Positions 32,683-46,319 are shown, counted from the stretch's first letter. The stretch is 64,000 nt of DNA from Agroathelia rolfsii (GCA_018343915.1 JABRWF010000003.1:620001-684000), one strand, 5' to 3'. Notes: a model not told the origin generated them from the letters alone. Numbers and translations are program-made.

Positions 32683-35367
32683 TTTCCTTTTACTTCAAGG
32701 GAAAAATAGTTGTATTTCAAAAAATATTGCTATTATAAAGTCTAATCTAAACCCTATTTTACTATATACTTACCTATCTCTTATATTTCCTATCAAATAT
32801 TTTTAAAATCTAACACAATAGAAATCTATAACACATTTATATTGTGTTGTATAAATTTTTGTTTGAAATCAATGGGGAAGTGGTGAAAATTTGCACAAAT
32901 TGCACTGCTAAAGTGGTGGTATGTTTAGAAAAGGGGCTGTATGTCGCGCCGAGCCCCGGGACTCCATTCCAGTTCTCAGTGACTCGGATCATATCATGAC
33001 AATGTAATTTGAGTCAATGTCCCACCGGATATCTGTCCGTTAAGTACCCCAATGACATCATGCATCTAAATCACGCACAATGCATGCGCATCCTGATATT
33101 CATACCAAAATCACACGGAGATAATCACAGTAACAATTGATCTCTCTCATCGTTCTTTGGAATTTTCAGCTCAACAAGTTGTCAAGTCAAAATTGACTTG
33201 AAAATTAAACATGGCATTTAAAATGTTTGCATCACAGACGAGGAAGAAAAGAAAACCAGAGACTGTACGACGAAAGGCAAAGGGGCGAAAAATGGATAAG
33301 AAGACCAAGTGTATCTCAAGAAAAGGACTTGAAAGAAAGTCGACTATAATAACCAGGAGAAAAAATTAAACTATGTAGTCACCACTGTGAAAAGAGATAG
33401 TGAGGTGAGATAAAGAGAGAGAGAGAGAGAGATTGAATGGAGAAGAATGCTAATAACGGTAGCAATAACCAAGTCCAAGTGGTGAAAGGAGAAAGGACGC
33501 AGATGCGATCACGATCGGACAATATCCACAAGAAGCCCAGTCAGACCTACTGGAGAGCACGAAGGGCGAAGCCGATTTTTAAGCGAAGTGATATGATGGT
33601 GTAAACTGTTCAACGAAACGCAAAAAAGGCGCATATATGCATTGTCATTATCATTGTCATCTTCATCGTCATCGTTCAACCATTACCGCTACCGCCGATC
33701 CGATTGCTAGCTACTGCGAATAACAAGACGACAACGAAAACGACGACGGCAATATCGGCCGTAGGCGAAATGGTGGTGGTGGTGGCGACAGTAGTAAGCG
33801 GCGGCGAAGCGCTATGTCAACAAAAAATGGATGGATACGGATGGTACCAGGCGAAGAAAAAAAAAAAGAAAACGAAAACGAAACAATAAACAATTGGCGA
33901 AACAAAACGCCTGATGAGATGTGCACAAGTTGTGGGGTGGAGTGAGTAGCTCTCGAGTGATGGTATGTAACCGAGCAGAGAGACAAGGAGGGTATAAAAA
34001 CACAAAAAAGAAAAAGAAAAAGAGCGCATAAACAGGATATGTGAGTATGTAAGTAAAGGAGATATGCATAACGTAAAAAAGAAAAAAGGTCCATTGGGGT
34101 TGCTATGAATGCGTGATGGGGGATGAGTGAACAAGTGATCTGAGTGAGTGGATGGAATAGAATGGAATGATATCAACAGAGAAAAGGAAATAGAAATAGA
34201 CAAAGGAGTGGAATGGAGAGGAGTGAGAGGCGGAGGAAAGAGGAGAGCAGTATAATCACGCCGTTTTTGGCGAGAAAAGGAAGCAGAGGGGGATGTATCG
34301 TATGGGTGCGAGTGTGATAGTAAACAAATCAAACCAAAAAATGAGTCACAGAAAAAATATGAAAGTCATTCCACTACCGTCATCGTTGTCAGCAGTGAAG
34401 CGAATATCCCGTGGCGGCGACGATGGCAACGGTAGACATGAAACGACAAGCCGACGAGTTAAATACAATGCGAGCCAAGGAAGCTGCAGATCGCAAGAGG
34501 CAAGAAAACGAAGTGCGAAAAAAAAAAAAAGACGAAGCGGGGGTTGGTTGGATATTTCGAGGGGTAATAGTGTTGTTACACACACAAAACCAAAGTCTTT
34601 GTGGGTTGTTACACGTATATAGGACAGGCCAAGGGGATGCAGAAAACGGTTGTTCGTTTTTCAGTCCACGTCGAAGATCGTATAAACATAAAGATATACG
34701 TTGCTTTGAGGATATCGGTGTTTGCGTTGTTTGATGATTGTCCGTCCGCTTCTTTCCTTTCCTTTATGTCTTCCGCATCGTTTTCTATTTAAAAGCCTCG
34801 TCTGCTTTTGGTAGTGGTAGAGGTGTGTATATGCATCCGCATATCCCTATACCAGCATGATGGAGAGGAAAACGAGATAGAGGGCGAAAGAGAAATGAAG
34901 AGTGGCAGTAGTGCCTGATGATAGCGATGATATAAGATGACTGTAATGCACGTCCGATCGCGCGTTAAACGCTATCCTGGACGAAGAGGGGGCGAAGCTG
35001 AAGAATCAGCATGCACGGTATGAGTGAGTTAAGATGTTAGCATGATGAAGATCATGGTGATAATAACGACAAGTTTAAATGGGAGTCGAATCAAAGAGCT
35101 GGTCGTAGATTTGGTTGATGGTGACGATGGCGATGGCGGCAACGACGATCCCAGCGACGGCCTATATGGAGGAAAGTAAAAGAGAAAAAGATGACACGAG
35201 CGAGTTATTTCACGAGACCAAGTCAAGAGGAGACCCAGAGTTGCAAGAGGGAGTAGAGATGCGGAGCAAGAGAGTAAATTTACTCCTTGTCCAGGTGCCG
35301 CGTGTACTTTTCGACACCAGCCCCAACTGCCGTTTTCCTCTTCTCCTGCTTTGAAAGGGACCAACGG
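32683..35367. other. Gene-free, low-complexity stretch
   Basis: AT-rich sequence to about 32,930 marks the edge of the transposon block. Beyond it base composition becomes mixed, with a GA microsatellite near 33,420, purine-rich AAGA tracts and trinucleotide-like runs. Open frames here are short, low-complexity and unlike any protein family. The right end probably holds the 3' untranslated region of the minus-strand gene ending at 35368. Confidence 0.6.
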
Positions 35368-37486
35368 TTAACAATCAACCAACACCCGAAAGGATGGAAA
35401 GACACCACGAACCATATCATCTTCATCGATTTCTTCCTCTTCCTCATCTTCTTCCTCATCAGTACTACTGCGCTCTCTCTCCTCTCCATTATCTTCTTCG
35501 TCTTCATCACTCTCATCCGTACTACTCGAAATCACACTCGCCGGTGTAGCCCCGATCGGGTTCTCAACAATATCGCCCTTGGGTGTACCGAGCTGCGACG
35601 AAGCCGGCACGGGTGTGTTCTCGCCGGGCGTAACGCGGACCACAACGCTGCTTGTATGATGGTGATGATGATGGTGATGATGAGAAGTGGTAGGCGGAAT
35701 GATAGAGGACGAGATATGATGCGCCTGCAATTGTGAGCGGTCGAGGGACGAGCGAACAGCAGCAGTGACGGCGGCGACGGCGGAAGACTCAATAGCCTCC
35801 TCGGTCGGCTCCGAAATAGGTGCTACCGCCGATGCGGTCTCCGGTGCCTGTTCCACAAGCGCGGACGACGAGGACTCAGCAGGCTCGTCAGCAGAAGCTG
35901 AAGGAACGGGTTCGGAAGGGCTCGTGGTTGCTGCCGTCTCCTCCACAGGCGAGGTGACGATAGTCGTGTCCGCCGCTCCTTCCAGAACCTCCTGTTCTCC
36001 TTCCTTCTTGGCTGCGGCAACAGTAGCAGCAGCAGCGGCGGCAGGCAAGGTATCAGACGATTCACGCGCACACTCAATGATCGTGTCGTTATCGCCCGCA
36101 CCTTCCTTCTTCTTCCCCTGCTCCACCGCCGCCTGTGCCTGTGCTTGTGCCTCAGCCTTCTCCTTCTCGGCCTTTTCTCTCTTCGCCTTCTCCCTCGCTT
36201 CGCGGCGCTTTCTTACCCACGCCGCGCCGCTCCCATCGTCATCGTCATCCTCACCGCCGCCACCGCCAGCGAGCGAGGTACCGCCCTGGAGCTTGCTCCA
36301 CCGCGCATCGGTGCTGTTCCTCCCTGCGGCGGGCGACGAAGACGAGGAAGACTGGACGGCGCCCATACCGCCATAGCCCCACTCGACAAAATCAGGCTCG
36401 GCATGGACGTTCGCAAACGGATTCTTGTTCCTATATAGGTGGGCCTTGTTCTGTGCGGCACCGTAGACGCGGCCGTTGAGCATACGTGCGCCTGTAGGTA
36501 GAGTAATTTGATTAGCAAACATCCAAGAGAGAAAGAGATGATGATGATGATGATGATGTAAAATTACCTGTAGCGCTGCTCGCCGACATACGTCGTTTAC
36601 TGGCTGTGCTAGCGCTCGCCTTGAACTTGCCATCAGCGCCGCTATCGCTCGTCGCACCGCTGCCCCCGCTCGACCAGCGGCGGAGGGATGTGGTCGTGCG
36701 GCCGCTCTTGGCGCTCTCGCGCGACTCGGTCCGGAAGAGGTTGATCGCGCCGAGGGTGAAGAGCTCCTCGGCGGAGATGTTGAATCCCTGCGAGGCTACA
36801 GGCGGGCAGGGCGAAGATGAGCGGCGGAGGAAGGGTGCGAGGAGCCTTGTGGGCTTGATTTTCTTCCATGTTGTGGATGAGGAGGGGGAGCCAGGGGTGG
36901 AGGAGGATGAGGAGGATGAGATGCCACTCGAGGGGTTGTAGATCGAGGAGGCGATGGAGGAGGTGCGGGAGATGGGGACGGTGCTGTAGGGGAAGGTGTT
37001 GCCGCTGCCGCTGGCAACAGGAGTAGTTGAGCTGGAGGAGCCACCTATGGCACGGGGGACGGTTAGATATGAGTCGTGCGAGTCCGTCGAAGAGGGGGTC
37101 GAGATGGACGAGGCAGGGGAGATGCCAGGGAGATGGATATCGGCCTGGCGGAAGGTGCCTGCTGCAGCCTCTGAGAATTTTGAAGATTCTCCGTTGAGGA
37201 TGGCAGAGGTGGACAGTGTGGCCTCGTCCTCGTCGCAATCCAGTGGTAGTTCGTCACCATCATCAGTGATGAGTACACCCCGACGTGGGTCAGGGAATGC
37301 AGCAAATCGGATGCGAGGAGTTGAGGGGGTTGAACGAGGAGCAGACGAAGCAACTGGTGATTGCCATGGCTTTGAGGATGAGGGATGTGTAGAAGAGTTG
37401 ACAAGCGATGAGCCAGAGACGAGGGGGATGTGGGTTGAGGGTGTGTAGGTTGGATTGAGAAGAATGGAGGTCTGAGGAGAGACCAT
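35368..37486 (-). CDS. Serine-rich protein of unknown function, two exons
   Basis: Exon 1 is 37486-36568 and exon 2 is 36491-35368, giving 680 residues with the intron (GTAATT to CTACAG) in phase. I chose ATG 37486 (MVSPQTSILLNPT) because an AG acceptor-like site and CT-rich promoter-like sequence lie just upstream. An ATG at 37642 would add 52 mostly leucine-rich residues. The protein is largely disordered: serine runs, KKIKPTRLLAPFLRRSSS, and after the intron a compact segment GRVYGAAQNKAHLYRNKNPF with DFVEWGYGGMGAV. That segment looks like the conserved core and resembles basidiomycete proteins of unknown function (recall, not a search). Then come a lysine/glutamate/alanine-rich helix, a run of nine histidines and an acidic C-terminus (EEEDEEEEEIDEDD). 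There is no signal peptide with this start. It stands alone. Function unknown. Confidence 0.75.
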
Positions 37487-38847
37487 TTCGCCGTTGGATG
37501 GGAGCACCTGTGTGAGCAGAAAGAGGAAACGAGCAGATATGATATGGAAAGGTGAAAAAGGGAGAGATGATGAGAGGACAGGAGCAAGACGAGTGAGGAG
37601 AAGAAGGAGGAGGAGGAGGAGCACTGGAATGCCACTTCTCAAAGGGGGAGACGAGGGCCGGTTCCGGGGTCCTTGTCTCTCTCTCTCTCTCTTTATTTTA
37701 TTCCTCTTTTTATTACAACATCACATTGATATTATTCTGTTATATGAAACCTCCTCTGCATTCCACACACCACCTGAGCACACGAAAGACGTATATGAAC
37801 AGCGCGATAACTGTTGCTGCACAGTGCCCCCCCCCTCCCCTCCATGCATCAGACGAAGAGTAAGAGGCCGTTTTGCCATTAGCATACACTGACTGAATGT
37901 TCCCCGCGTGCGTCATTCGCATTCGCATCCTTGGGCGAATATTCCCTGTATGCCTAATGGGTTGTCCCATGCTGCACAGGAGAGCTACCAAAATGGCTGA
38001 ACAAGAATCCACTATGTTCTTGGCAAGCACCCTCGTTTACTCATTCCGGGAATTATTTCCAAGCCCATCTCTCCATGGGATGACATCCACCATGGCGTGA
38101 CTCCTCCTCCTCCATCGGCGGGCAGTGTGTCCAGATCCCATATCGGATTCTGGCCTGCCCTGGTAAATAGTAGACATTAGATCGTAATTTAATCTGAGAT
38201 CAAAATAATAAAAAACAAAAATAATACACCGGCGAGAATCGAACGTGTGACGGAGCGCCATAAGTGCGACAGAGACGTTGTCTGGCCTGTCATCCTGCGG
38301 CGGCGCGTTCTGTTGCCGCTTGGATGATGCATCCTCCTTTGGAACTAGCGGTCTTTTCGGTCATTCCAATGTCTCACAATCTCCTCTCTTGCGCCTGCTC
38401 GTGCCTGTATCACATCCTCCCGCCTAGAGAACAAGTGTCAACCTGGAATTCCAGAGGTCGCCCCTCCTTGGAAATTTCACATGCAACATGCACCACCACG
38501 CTCCCGTCTCCAGGGCAATAAGCAGTGTGTGTACATGTAATAGTCCACCCTCATCTCCTCCGATTTTTCCTTGCTTCATCCACCCTGCCTCGGCGGTTGT
38601 CAGCGACTGAACGGGTTAGATAAAAGCATCACGGCATCAGCTCCAACGGACTTGACCTCATCATCATCATCATCATCACTCAGTACTCAGCATGCATCAA
38701 ACGAGCCAGAGATACGCGCGTCGTCGAATTTTTTTGGCTTGCTAATCTTGCGGCTGACTGTTTGCTTGCTCGCTCGCGACTAGACCGGAGCGGCGATTGC
38801 CATACCCTTACCTGCGCTGTTAGCAAGGGAAAAGGAAAAGGAAAAGG

Positions 38848-38878
<31 letters not shown>

Positions 38879-41800
38879 CCAGTCAACCTTATCGGTGCCT
38901 ATAGCCTTGGTTCAGGCTCGGTTGCAATCACTCACTTGGCGCGATCGTGTCTCCTCTGTTCTGCTCGTGTCCTACTGCTGTGCAGCCGAGTTACTGTTCT
39001 TTTGGCTGTGTCACACACGCACACCGTCTCCACTCCTACTGACGTACGCGTGCCACGTTGAAATACCTCCGAAAGAAGAAAGTCGTATTTCTTGGCTATC
39101 GTCTTAGTAGAAAAAAAAAAATTATGACTGTCGGGAACAAATAACAGACATGATTGATGATTGACGTGTCATTCCTTTAACATTTTTTTCTAAAGATAAT
39201 ACTTCCCCTTCGTGGAAATGTATTCCAAGATAAGACGAGAAGTCGAAGATGAAGGCGATGAGCGCATACATACCTACGCAACTAAGAATCCTCAGCCGTA
39301 GTCTAACCACCGAACATCGTGCATACAGCACCAATGTGCACACACGTGCGATCGACCCCGCCTCGGCGAAACAGAGCCTAGCAACTCTGAACATCGAGCG
39401 AACGAGAAAGAAAGAAAGAAAGAAAGAAACTCTATCATCGTCACCATCACCACACCACCATACCGTACTGGCTTTTGGCTTTCTTTTCTTTCGCTCTTTC
39501 TCTTCCTCTCTGGTTCCATTTCCCCGATTGAGTTCTCAACACCCCTTATCGCGGTGCAACGTTGTCCGCTCTAATCCTCCGAGTTCTCCGAATCCTCTCC
39601 GGCGGCGAGGCCACTACTAATGGGAGAAAGAGGCATACACTTATCATGCACGCATGCGTGTGTTCGTGCTACGTCACGACTAAAATATCCGTGCATCTAC
39701 CTATCCTAGAAGGCCTAGACTTCCCTAAATACCACACGTTTTTCTACAATTGTACTTTAATTTGCATAATACGGATGTATACCCTGCCTAGTACACGCAC
39801 CCTCCTCCCCCCCCCTCCGCCTTGCCTTATCTGGCTCTTCCTCGCGCCCTGTCTAATCTTCTTCTGCTGCCTGGCATCATAAATTGTGGTAATTGACTTC
39901 AGCAATGATATCTGCGAATCCGTCAATACGTATCTTCAATTCTCCATCTTCTTCCGGCGCCACCCGTGTTTTTCCCACTTCGGTATAATCTCATCACCGT
40001 CATCACGATCATCACTAGCGATAATAACAGCGACAACAAAAACGACAACAGTAGCATCAGCCCGCGAGAAGAAGCAGAAGGAGAAGAGGGAAAAAAAGAA
40101 GAAGAAGAAGAAGCATCATCGTCATCACACGCATCAACTCCGTTACAGTCACTGTCAGCGCTATCGCATACATGGGTATAGTGGGTATATGCGCTAGTAC
40201 AGCGAGTATTAACTATACCGCCTCAGGTTGTTTGTCCCCCCCCCCCCTTTGCCCATTGGCGTCCTTTGAGTGACATGACACGCATATATCCAGGTCCGTG
40301 ATTGAACCATGCAATATCCATAGCCGTTGCTATTCTTATTTTCGGACTCAGTCAACTACGGACGGACTCAGAACTGGTCACTTTACCTCCATAGCGAGGT
40401 GGAGCGGGCAACACAGCTCCCTTGTATATAATAACATTAAAAAGAAGCGCATCCCTTTTCATAATTCACAGCAAACACGAGTGCATATGTATATATACAA
40501 ATTTCAAATTTCAAAGGCCTAGACAAACAACAATATAACAACAACAACAAAAACAACAAGCTTGAAGAAAAGGAAGCGCATTAATGAAATGAAATGATAG
40601 TGAAACAGAGTAAGTGGATATCAGCATCGAGGAGGTCGACGGAGCCATCGATCTAGGACGCATATACCTTCCTGAGCCATCGAGGGAATGCGGCAGGTGT
40701 GGGTGTGTGGCACGCACGTGAAATTTCCTCTCCTTCCTCACATATATGCTCTGTTGCTGTATGTTATAATCCTTTTTCATCTCTTTTTTTCTTCCAATAC
40801 ATAAATCTATTTTCATTTCTAGATTTTTGACTTTTCATCCCGCGTCCACGTCAGCCTTTGATTGTGTGCCATTTGATTTCGCAAGTGTCCCGCCGACGCG
40901 GCGCTTCCGCTCGCGCTGCGCACCCACGCACTGTCCGTGGCCCGATCCAACGCGCAAAAAAAAGGTCAAACGTCTTACAAATGTCCCCGGCGCTGCCCGC
41001 CGGAGAAAGGTGGGTTGATAAATGGATAAGCAACGGGAGAGGTACGCCTAGTGGTAGCACTAACTTACGGAGTTATCCGTTCTTTGCGCACATGTGTGCA
41101 TCGTTAGCAATCATCAGCGCCAGCATCTCCGGTCTGGAGATACCCGAGGTATCATCGTGTCCGTCCAGACGCGCGCACTGTACGCCGCGTTTAGACCGCA
41201 CGGTTGATTATGAATAAGCAGAGAACTTTCCTATCTGCATATTTAGATTTTGCGTATGTGGACTAGAATGCTGCCACCTTTAAGCGCACAATGTATAGCG
41301 CTACATGTAGCTAGTATGGACTGGTTTGACAGTGCTTGGCATTCGCGATGATGAGGATGATGATGGTACACTGCTACCGGGTTTTCTGATGCTCAGCGCT
41401 GATGCTAAGTGAGTGTTGGCTTTTTTTTTTGCGGCGCATGTGCCTACCATACCTAGTAATGATTTCACAGACTCTCTGGAACCAGTTGAACAACAACATG
41501 ATGGTGATGAGATGAGGGCCGTCGAGGACATTAACATCAATCAACTGCAACCTCATCAGCCATTACTACCACTACCACCGCCAACAACAACAACAAAAAG
41601 AGCTGGAATCCAGCCCAGCTCGGTCGACGGCGTACCTAGTGCGTCCAGCCCGGCGCTTCCCGCTACTTGTGTACTATGTAACTTGTAACACGTATGACAC
41701 CCCTGGTGATGCATGATGACGCCAAACTCTCACTACTATTAGCCATATGAAAATACAAACTGAACAGGATCGATCTCGGAAAACTGCGAGGCTAAGAAGA

Positions 41801-44800
41801 AATTGCAATGGAAAAACAAATGAATATAAGATGTGTTTAAAGAATCCAGAATCTTCCAAGGTTATCCCGCCTTTTCTCCAGGCGTGCTAATCGCTAAACA
41901 GGCAGCGGGAGAATTCTCTAAAATGGAGATTCTTACCAGTGAATTCATCCGAATTTGATTTTTTTTTTTTTTTATCATCCTGTTCCCTAATTGAATTAAA
42001 GATGGATCCTTGGCTATAGAAAAGTATGGCGTGCAATCAAGCCAAGGATGCCTAGAAAATTAGGGTCAAAGTGATCTATCTAAGCTCGAAGGATATGTAC
42101 AATAGCAACTTGTAGCCTAGATCGTCAAGATGTTTTTTTCATCCTTACCTCAGATATCAACTCGGACCCGGCCTGTCTGAATCAATGCTCCTTCTTGGAG
42201 CTTGTTTAATCCTTGATATTGAATATGAAAGTTAAGGTCTTAAGGGAGCTGATCATTAAGCCAAGTTCAAGCTATAATCGTGAATGTATGCGCAACTAGT
42301 GCATGGTTTTAGTAGTACATCCTACTAGTCGTCCCTTGCCCAGAGTCCCTGCCGATCATATACATAACCCAAGGTCACGCGCACGCCGGAATACAATGTA
42401 TTACTGTCCTTCTTCCCTTTATTACTTTTCTTTTACTTTTTCTTGGCTCACGTGCATATACGCTACCCGTGATCCGATGGAGCACTTGTCGTCTCGGCGA
42501 TGAGTCATGGTCACATTGATTGTTGACGGCACCCTCATTCTAGCGCATAATTCTCCAAACTGATCGTTTACGACCAGAGAAGGCGTGGAATAAAAATTCT
42601 AGGAATAAATAAACACATGGTAAAAATCAAGAATAAAACATGTGATCGCTCGGACTGATTACTGAGTGCTATTCATAGTGTCGCTTATTGTGATCATCGG
42701 TACTGGTACTGGTACCCTTTCGGCATAATGAATTTGAATGTATATATACACATGGACATGGACAGTTTGATTGTAATGCACAGAACATGCACTCACCGAA
42801 TGTGTTATTTACTTGTTCTAGTCATTCATAAGCTACTAGGAATGATCACCCCAAAACTTGAGTGCTTGAAACTGTTGACTCATGCTGCCTTGCGGTGACC
42901 TTACAGATGGCCCTTAGGCTATAGAATGACTCGCCCCAAGCCTGCCAAGCAACGCGCTGCCGGAATAGCCTGTGAACGGCTGAAAATAAAATCTGGGCAT
43001 GTAATGACATTAGCGGGCGCTAGTTGCGATTAGCGTGGATGTATGCATGTTGGTCGTAGTGTGTTGTATTACTCCTCATCCGACGCATATACATGTATAC
43101 ACACCTTGCTGGCTAAACGCACATTCCGGCTACCAACAACGCGACATCTTACAACACTTTGACGCATGGAGAAGCCTCATGGTGGTTGCTGCGCAACGCA
43201 ACACACGCGTTGCAGTTATTCGAGCCGATTTTTTTTTTTTAAAAAAAAAGGCCCCTCTCGGACGTCTTTCCTATCGTAAAGGAATTAGAACTCGGGAAGA
43301 AGCCAAACTACATATTAGAAGTCTTATGCGATGGATACATACATCGGCACGGTGCATATATCAGTGTTGATAATCAGTATACATTCACGAAAGACTCGTG
43401 TCGCTCGTGTGGCCAGTGGCAGAAGCAACGCACTGATCGTGATGCGTCTTGTTTGTTCTTTATTCGCCGGCGCCGCCGCGGTGAACGGGGAAACCCTAGC
43501 CCAACTGGGCTCTGGGTGTTACAACGACAATGGCCGTTATCAGGATAACCATTCAAGTTTTGTTTGCTGCTCTTTGTTTGAATTCAGACTGATCAATCTA
43601 ATCTAAGACTCAAATACTTTAGTCGCATGTTTGATCAAGCATTTGGATTGAATCTATGAGCCTTACTATGAGGAGAGGATTATGTGCCAACGTCAGCTTG
43701 AGGACTGGCCTACCTGCTCGAGTGGAATCGAAAATTTATTGCATCTAATGGTCCCACTTTGGGTCGTACGAACAACAAAGCAAGCACGAGGCTCCTGACA
43801 TGACCACAAAATGTCCGATTGACGCATAAGAGTGTGAGTTTACGTCCTTGGTGCCCGAGGGCGGGATGATGATGCGCTTTTAACTCTGACGATTGCGTAA
43901 CCAGGACCCCGGACCCTGCCTGAGGCGGCAGAGAGGAGGAAGCTTTCCGACGATTGATTACATGAGCACGTACAGTTGTTCGTTTCTTGCGTCTTCTTTT
44001 TCGGCATTTTCCGAGTCCATGTTTACAAAGGTCGATTGCGTAGCATGTAATCCGTTGTACGTATGCACATTTCATATGTACGTAATCCTTGGTTTTCGGT
44101 TTGGACCTGATGTCATCAATGTTTGTGCGGGCTCGAGCGGACGATAAACGACGGACTCGGGGCGGTCCGTACGCGCGCATCCGCATATATCGCCCGCACA
44201 CACAGTGCTCAAGCTATGAAGATAATAATCGCGCACTCTGGCACCGCCAGTTGACAACTGACACCGCCTTGTTGCGGTGTAGCGCACAGCAGTCACAGTG
44301 ACAAAAACAGACACGTTCCCCCTTTTGATTCACAAAAGGGCAGTCCTCAGCTACTCTAGCTCGCACATGTCGTCGCCGTCCTGAATCAGGTCTAATTCAG
44401 GGTTTAGCCATGAAATGCAAATTCACAAAATGAACGGCCTCTGGATGCTAATAGACCCAAGTCACTACGTGGGGGTGCTCATCACCGTGAGTTCCGTGAT
44501 CCCAGCCTCAGTCTAAGTGCCCCCTGAGTCAGCTGCCGTTCCCATTATCAGTTATAGTGAACACTAGTCAAAGATTCGGAAGCGCTCTTAGTCTTGCTAA
44601 ATGCTGTAGCCGAATAACCGGTTCAGGCCTTTTTTTTTTACTGACAAAGTTTGGACCTGATTGACACGGGCTCGAGCTCGAGGCTCAAGCCGTCCCTCCT
44701 CCGGGCCGTCGCTACAGTCGCTTCAGACTAACTTGAAGACGAAGCTGAAACCAAAACGAAGACAAAGCGGGCTGTTTTGAGAAAAAATGAGGAAAGAAAT

Positions 44801-45550
44801 TAATGGGTGGAAGAAATGAATTGGAAGATGATTGAACAAGGCTTGGCTTTTATGCGAGGTGAGCATGTGCCCTCAGGCCTCAGCTGTTGTAGGCCACAGG
44901 GGCATGACTATCCCAGTTGTACCTCAAAAGGACTTCATTTCGTCTTTCTCTACAAGAGGCCGGAAGACAAATGGTTGTTGCTTCAATTAAACCTACAAAG
45001 AGAACAAAAAAATGATGTGCCAAGAGAAGGGTTGAATTCTCATCACTCAACGCTTCAAATTTTTGGTTACATTGCACTCTTTATGCACATGAGTCCTAGC
45101 ATAGATACACACCTACGCAATCGAAGAAAAGGTTTAATTTCATGTGCTCTCAAGCGACCAGTCTTGACATGCTTGACAATTTGGAGTCATTGGGTTTTGT
45201 TGTTGAATGCGGTGCCAGTGCGGCACTGATTGGAGTCGGCGGAAAGAACTCTACCGTAACGTTGAGCGCCTACTACCATCATCACGTCTAACCGAGACCT
45301 CTAAATACTATCGTCATAACAGGTTGGTATGAGCGTTTATACAATTTTGACCTGACTGTTGCAGCAGTGCTACAATAGGAGATGAAGAAATTTCAAGTTG
45401 GTCAACTTGAATATTCGATTCAAGCTGGATCTATGGCCTCTGGGGTTCGAGTTAGATCTTACCTCCTAAACTGTATCACCGCTCCCTTCCGTCCTTTGTG
45501 CATTCATATCATGTGGGAACTCATTGCTGATAGATCCTTGTCTTCTCAGA
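37487..45550. other. About 8 kb with no supportable gene
   Basis: It contains a CT-rich tract (37676-37700), a long A-run (38851-38877) after a GGAAAA repeat, an AAAG microsatellite near 39,410, CAA-repeat tracts near 41,580 and short homopolymers. Open frames up to 163 codons occur on both strands, but none shows domains, conserved motifs or a convincing exon chain. A frame at 44807-45229 (140 codons) is the longest single one near the MIF gene and I do not recognise it. Intergenic, regulatory or RNA-coding content is possible. Confidence 0.5.
38222..38300 (-). other. tRNA-like relic (possible)
   Basis: The minus strand has a B-box-like GTTCGATTC with TCGCCGGTG after it and a T-run (ATTATTTTTG) downstream, as at a Pol III gene end. 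The T-arm stem does not pair well and I cannot find a good D-arm, so it is not a functional tRNA by eye. Confidence 0.2.
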
Positions 45551-46225
45551 ATGCCTAGCCTTGAATTGAAAACGAACGTTCGAGTATGCATACTGACTTA
45601 AGCCGTTCAAGTAATCACACTGATCTACATATCGATACTCCGGATTGGGATGACTAGGTTCCAGATGTCAAGGCCTTTGTACAGGAGTTCTCTCAGGCGC
45701 GTTATCGTGATTAATCTACCTGTTATTTTATCTAATGGAAGGGCTGGACGCTGTTTGCCATACAGCTTAGCGCCAAGGTCTTGCGCAAACCTGAACAGTA
45801 CATCACCGTCTTATACACCCATAACGAAGCGCTCTCCTTCCATGGCACATTCGACCCGGCCTTCACAATGACAATTGTATGCACATCCCATAAGCCATTA
45901 TAGCTTACCTTGATAAATCATCCTATGTTTTCAGACCAGCCTTGACAATATCAATCCAGAACTCAATGAGGAATACAGCGCAGTCTTCTTTGAATACTTC
46001 AGCCAGACACTTGGTGTTCCTGGGGAACGCGGGTACATGTCAGTGGGCTGGTATCTCCTGCATGCCTCGATCGGTTGATGCTAACTCGTATTTCATCAGT
46101 ACGTTCTATGACCCTGGTAGAGCCTATCTAGGGTAGGTTATTCCCCTTGATTGTTAGTCTTCACTGTATTGATCTGCTAAATTAGCCACCAGGGCACGAC
46201 CTTTGCTACCATCTTCAACAAGTAA
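45551..46225 (+). CDS. Macrophage migration inhibitory factor (MIF)-like tautomerase
   Basis: Six exons: 45551-45583, 45658-45696, 45766-45876, 45935-46038, 46100-46132 and 46186-46225, giving 119 residues, the usual MIF length. Family members are small trimeric proteins of the tautomerase superfamily whose N-terminal proline, exposed after Met removal, is the catalytic base. Here the start is MPSLELKTNV with that proline in place. Other family blocks are KPEQYITVLYTHNEALSF, GTFDPAFTMTI, TSLDNINPELNEEYS, GVPGERGY, TFYDPGRA and the end HQGTTFATIF. All introns are GT-AG except the second (45697-45765), which fits only as GC-AG. No signal peptide, as usual for MIF. The enzyme's natural substrate in fungi is unknown. 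It stands alone; the next gene is a transporter on the other strand. Confidence 0.9.
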
Positions 46226-46319
46226 TCGCTAGTTGAATCAACTCGGACTGTACAAATCTCGTGCATTAACAATACTATATGATCCATTGATCGTCTTGTT
46301 CTGCAGCATAAATATGTCA

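Noticed and set aside
35765..36376. Long plus-strand open frame of 203 codons opposite the serine-rich gene
   Set aside because: It is the low-complexity antisense of Glu/Ala/Ser codons; the minus-strand frame has the conserved core and fits the intron.
36512..37642. Start of the serine-rich protein at 37642 with a leucine-rich signal-like segment
   Set aside because: The leucines come from a CTC/CTT repeat in promoter-like CT-rich DNA and an AG acceptor-like site lies before the next ATG. Kept only as an alternative.
38851..38877. A-run as the poly(A) tail of a processed retrogene
   Set aside because: No coding sequence upstream and no target-site duplication; it follows a GGAAAA repeat and looks like slippage.
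44807..45229. Plus-strand open frame of 140 codons before the MIF gene
   Set aside because: No motif, no signal of splicing, unusual composition. It may be chance.
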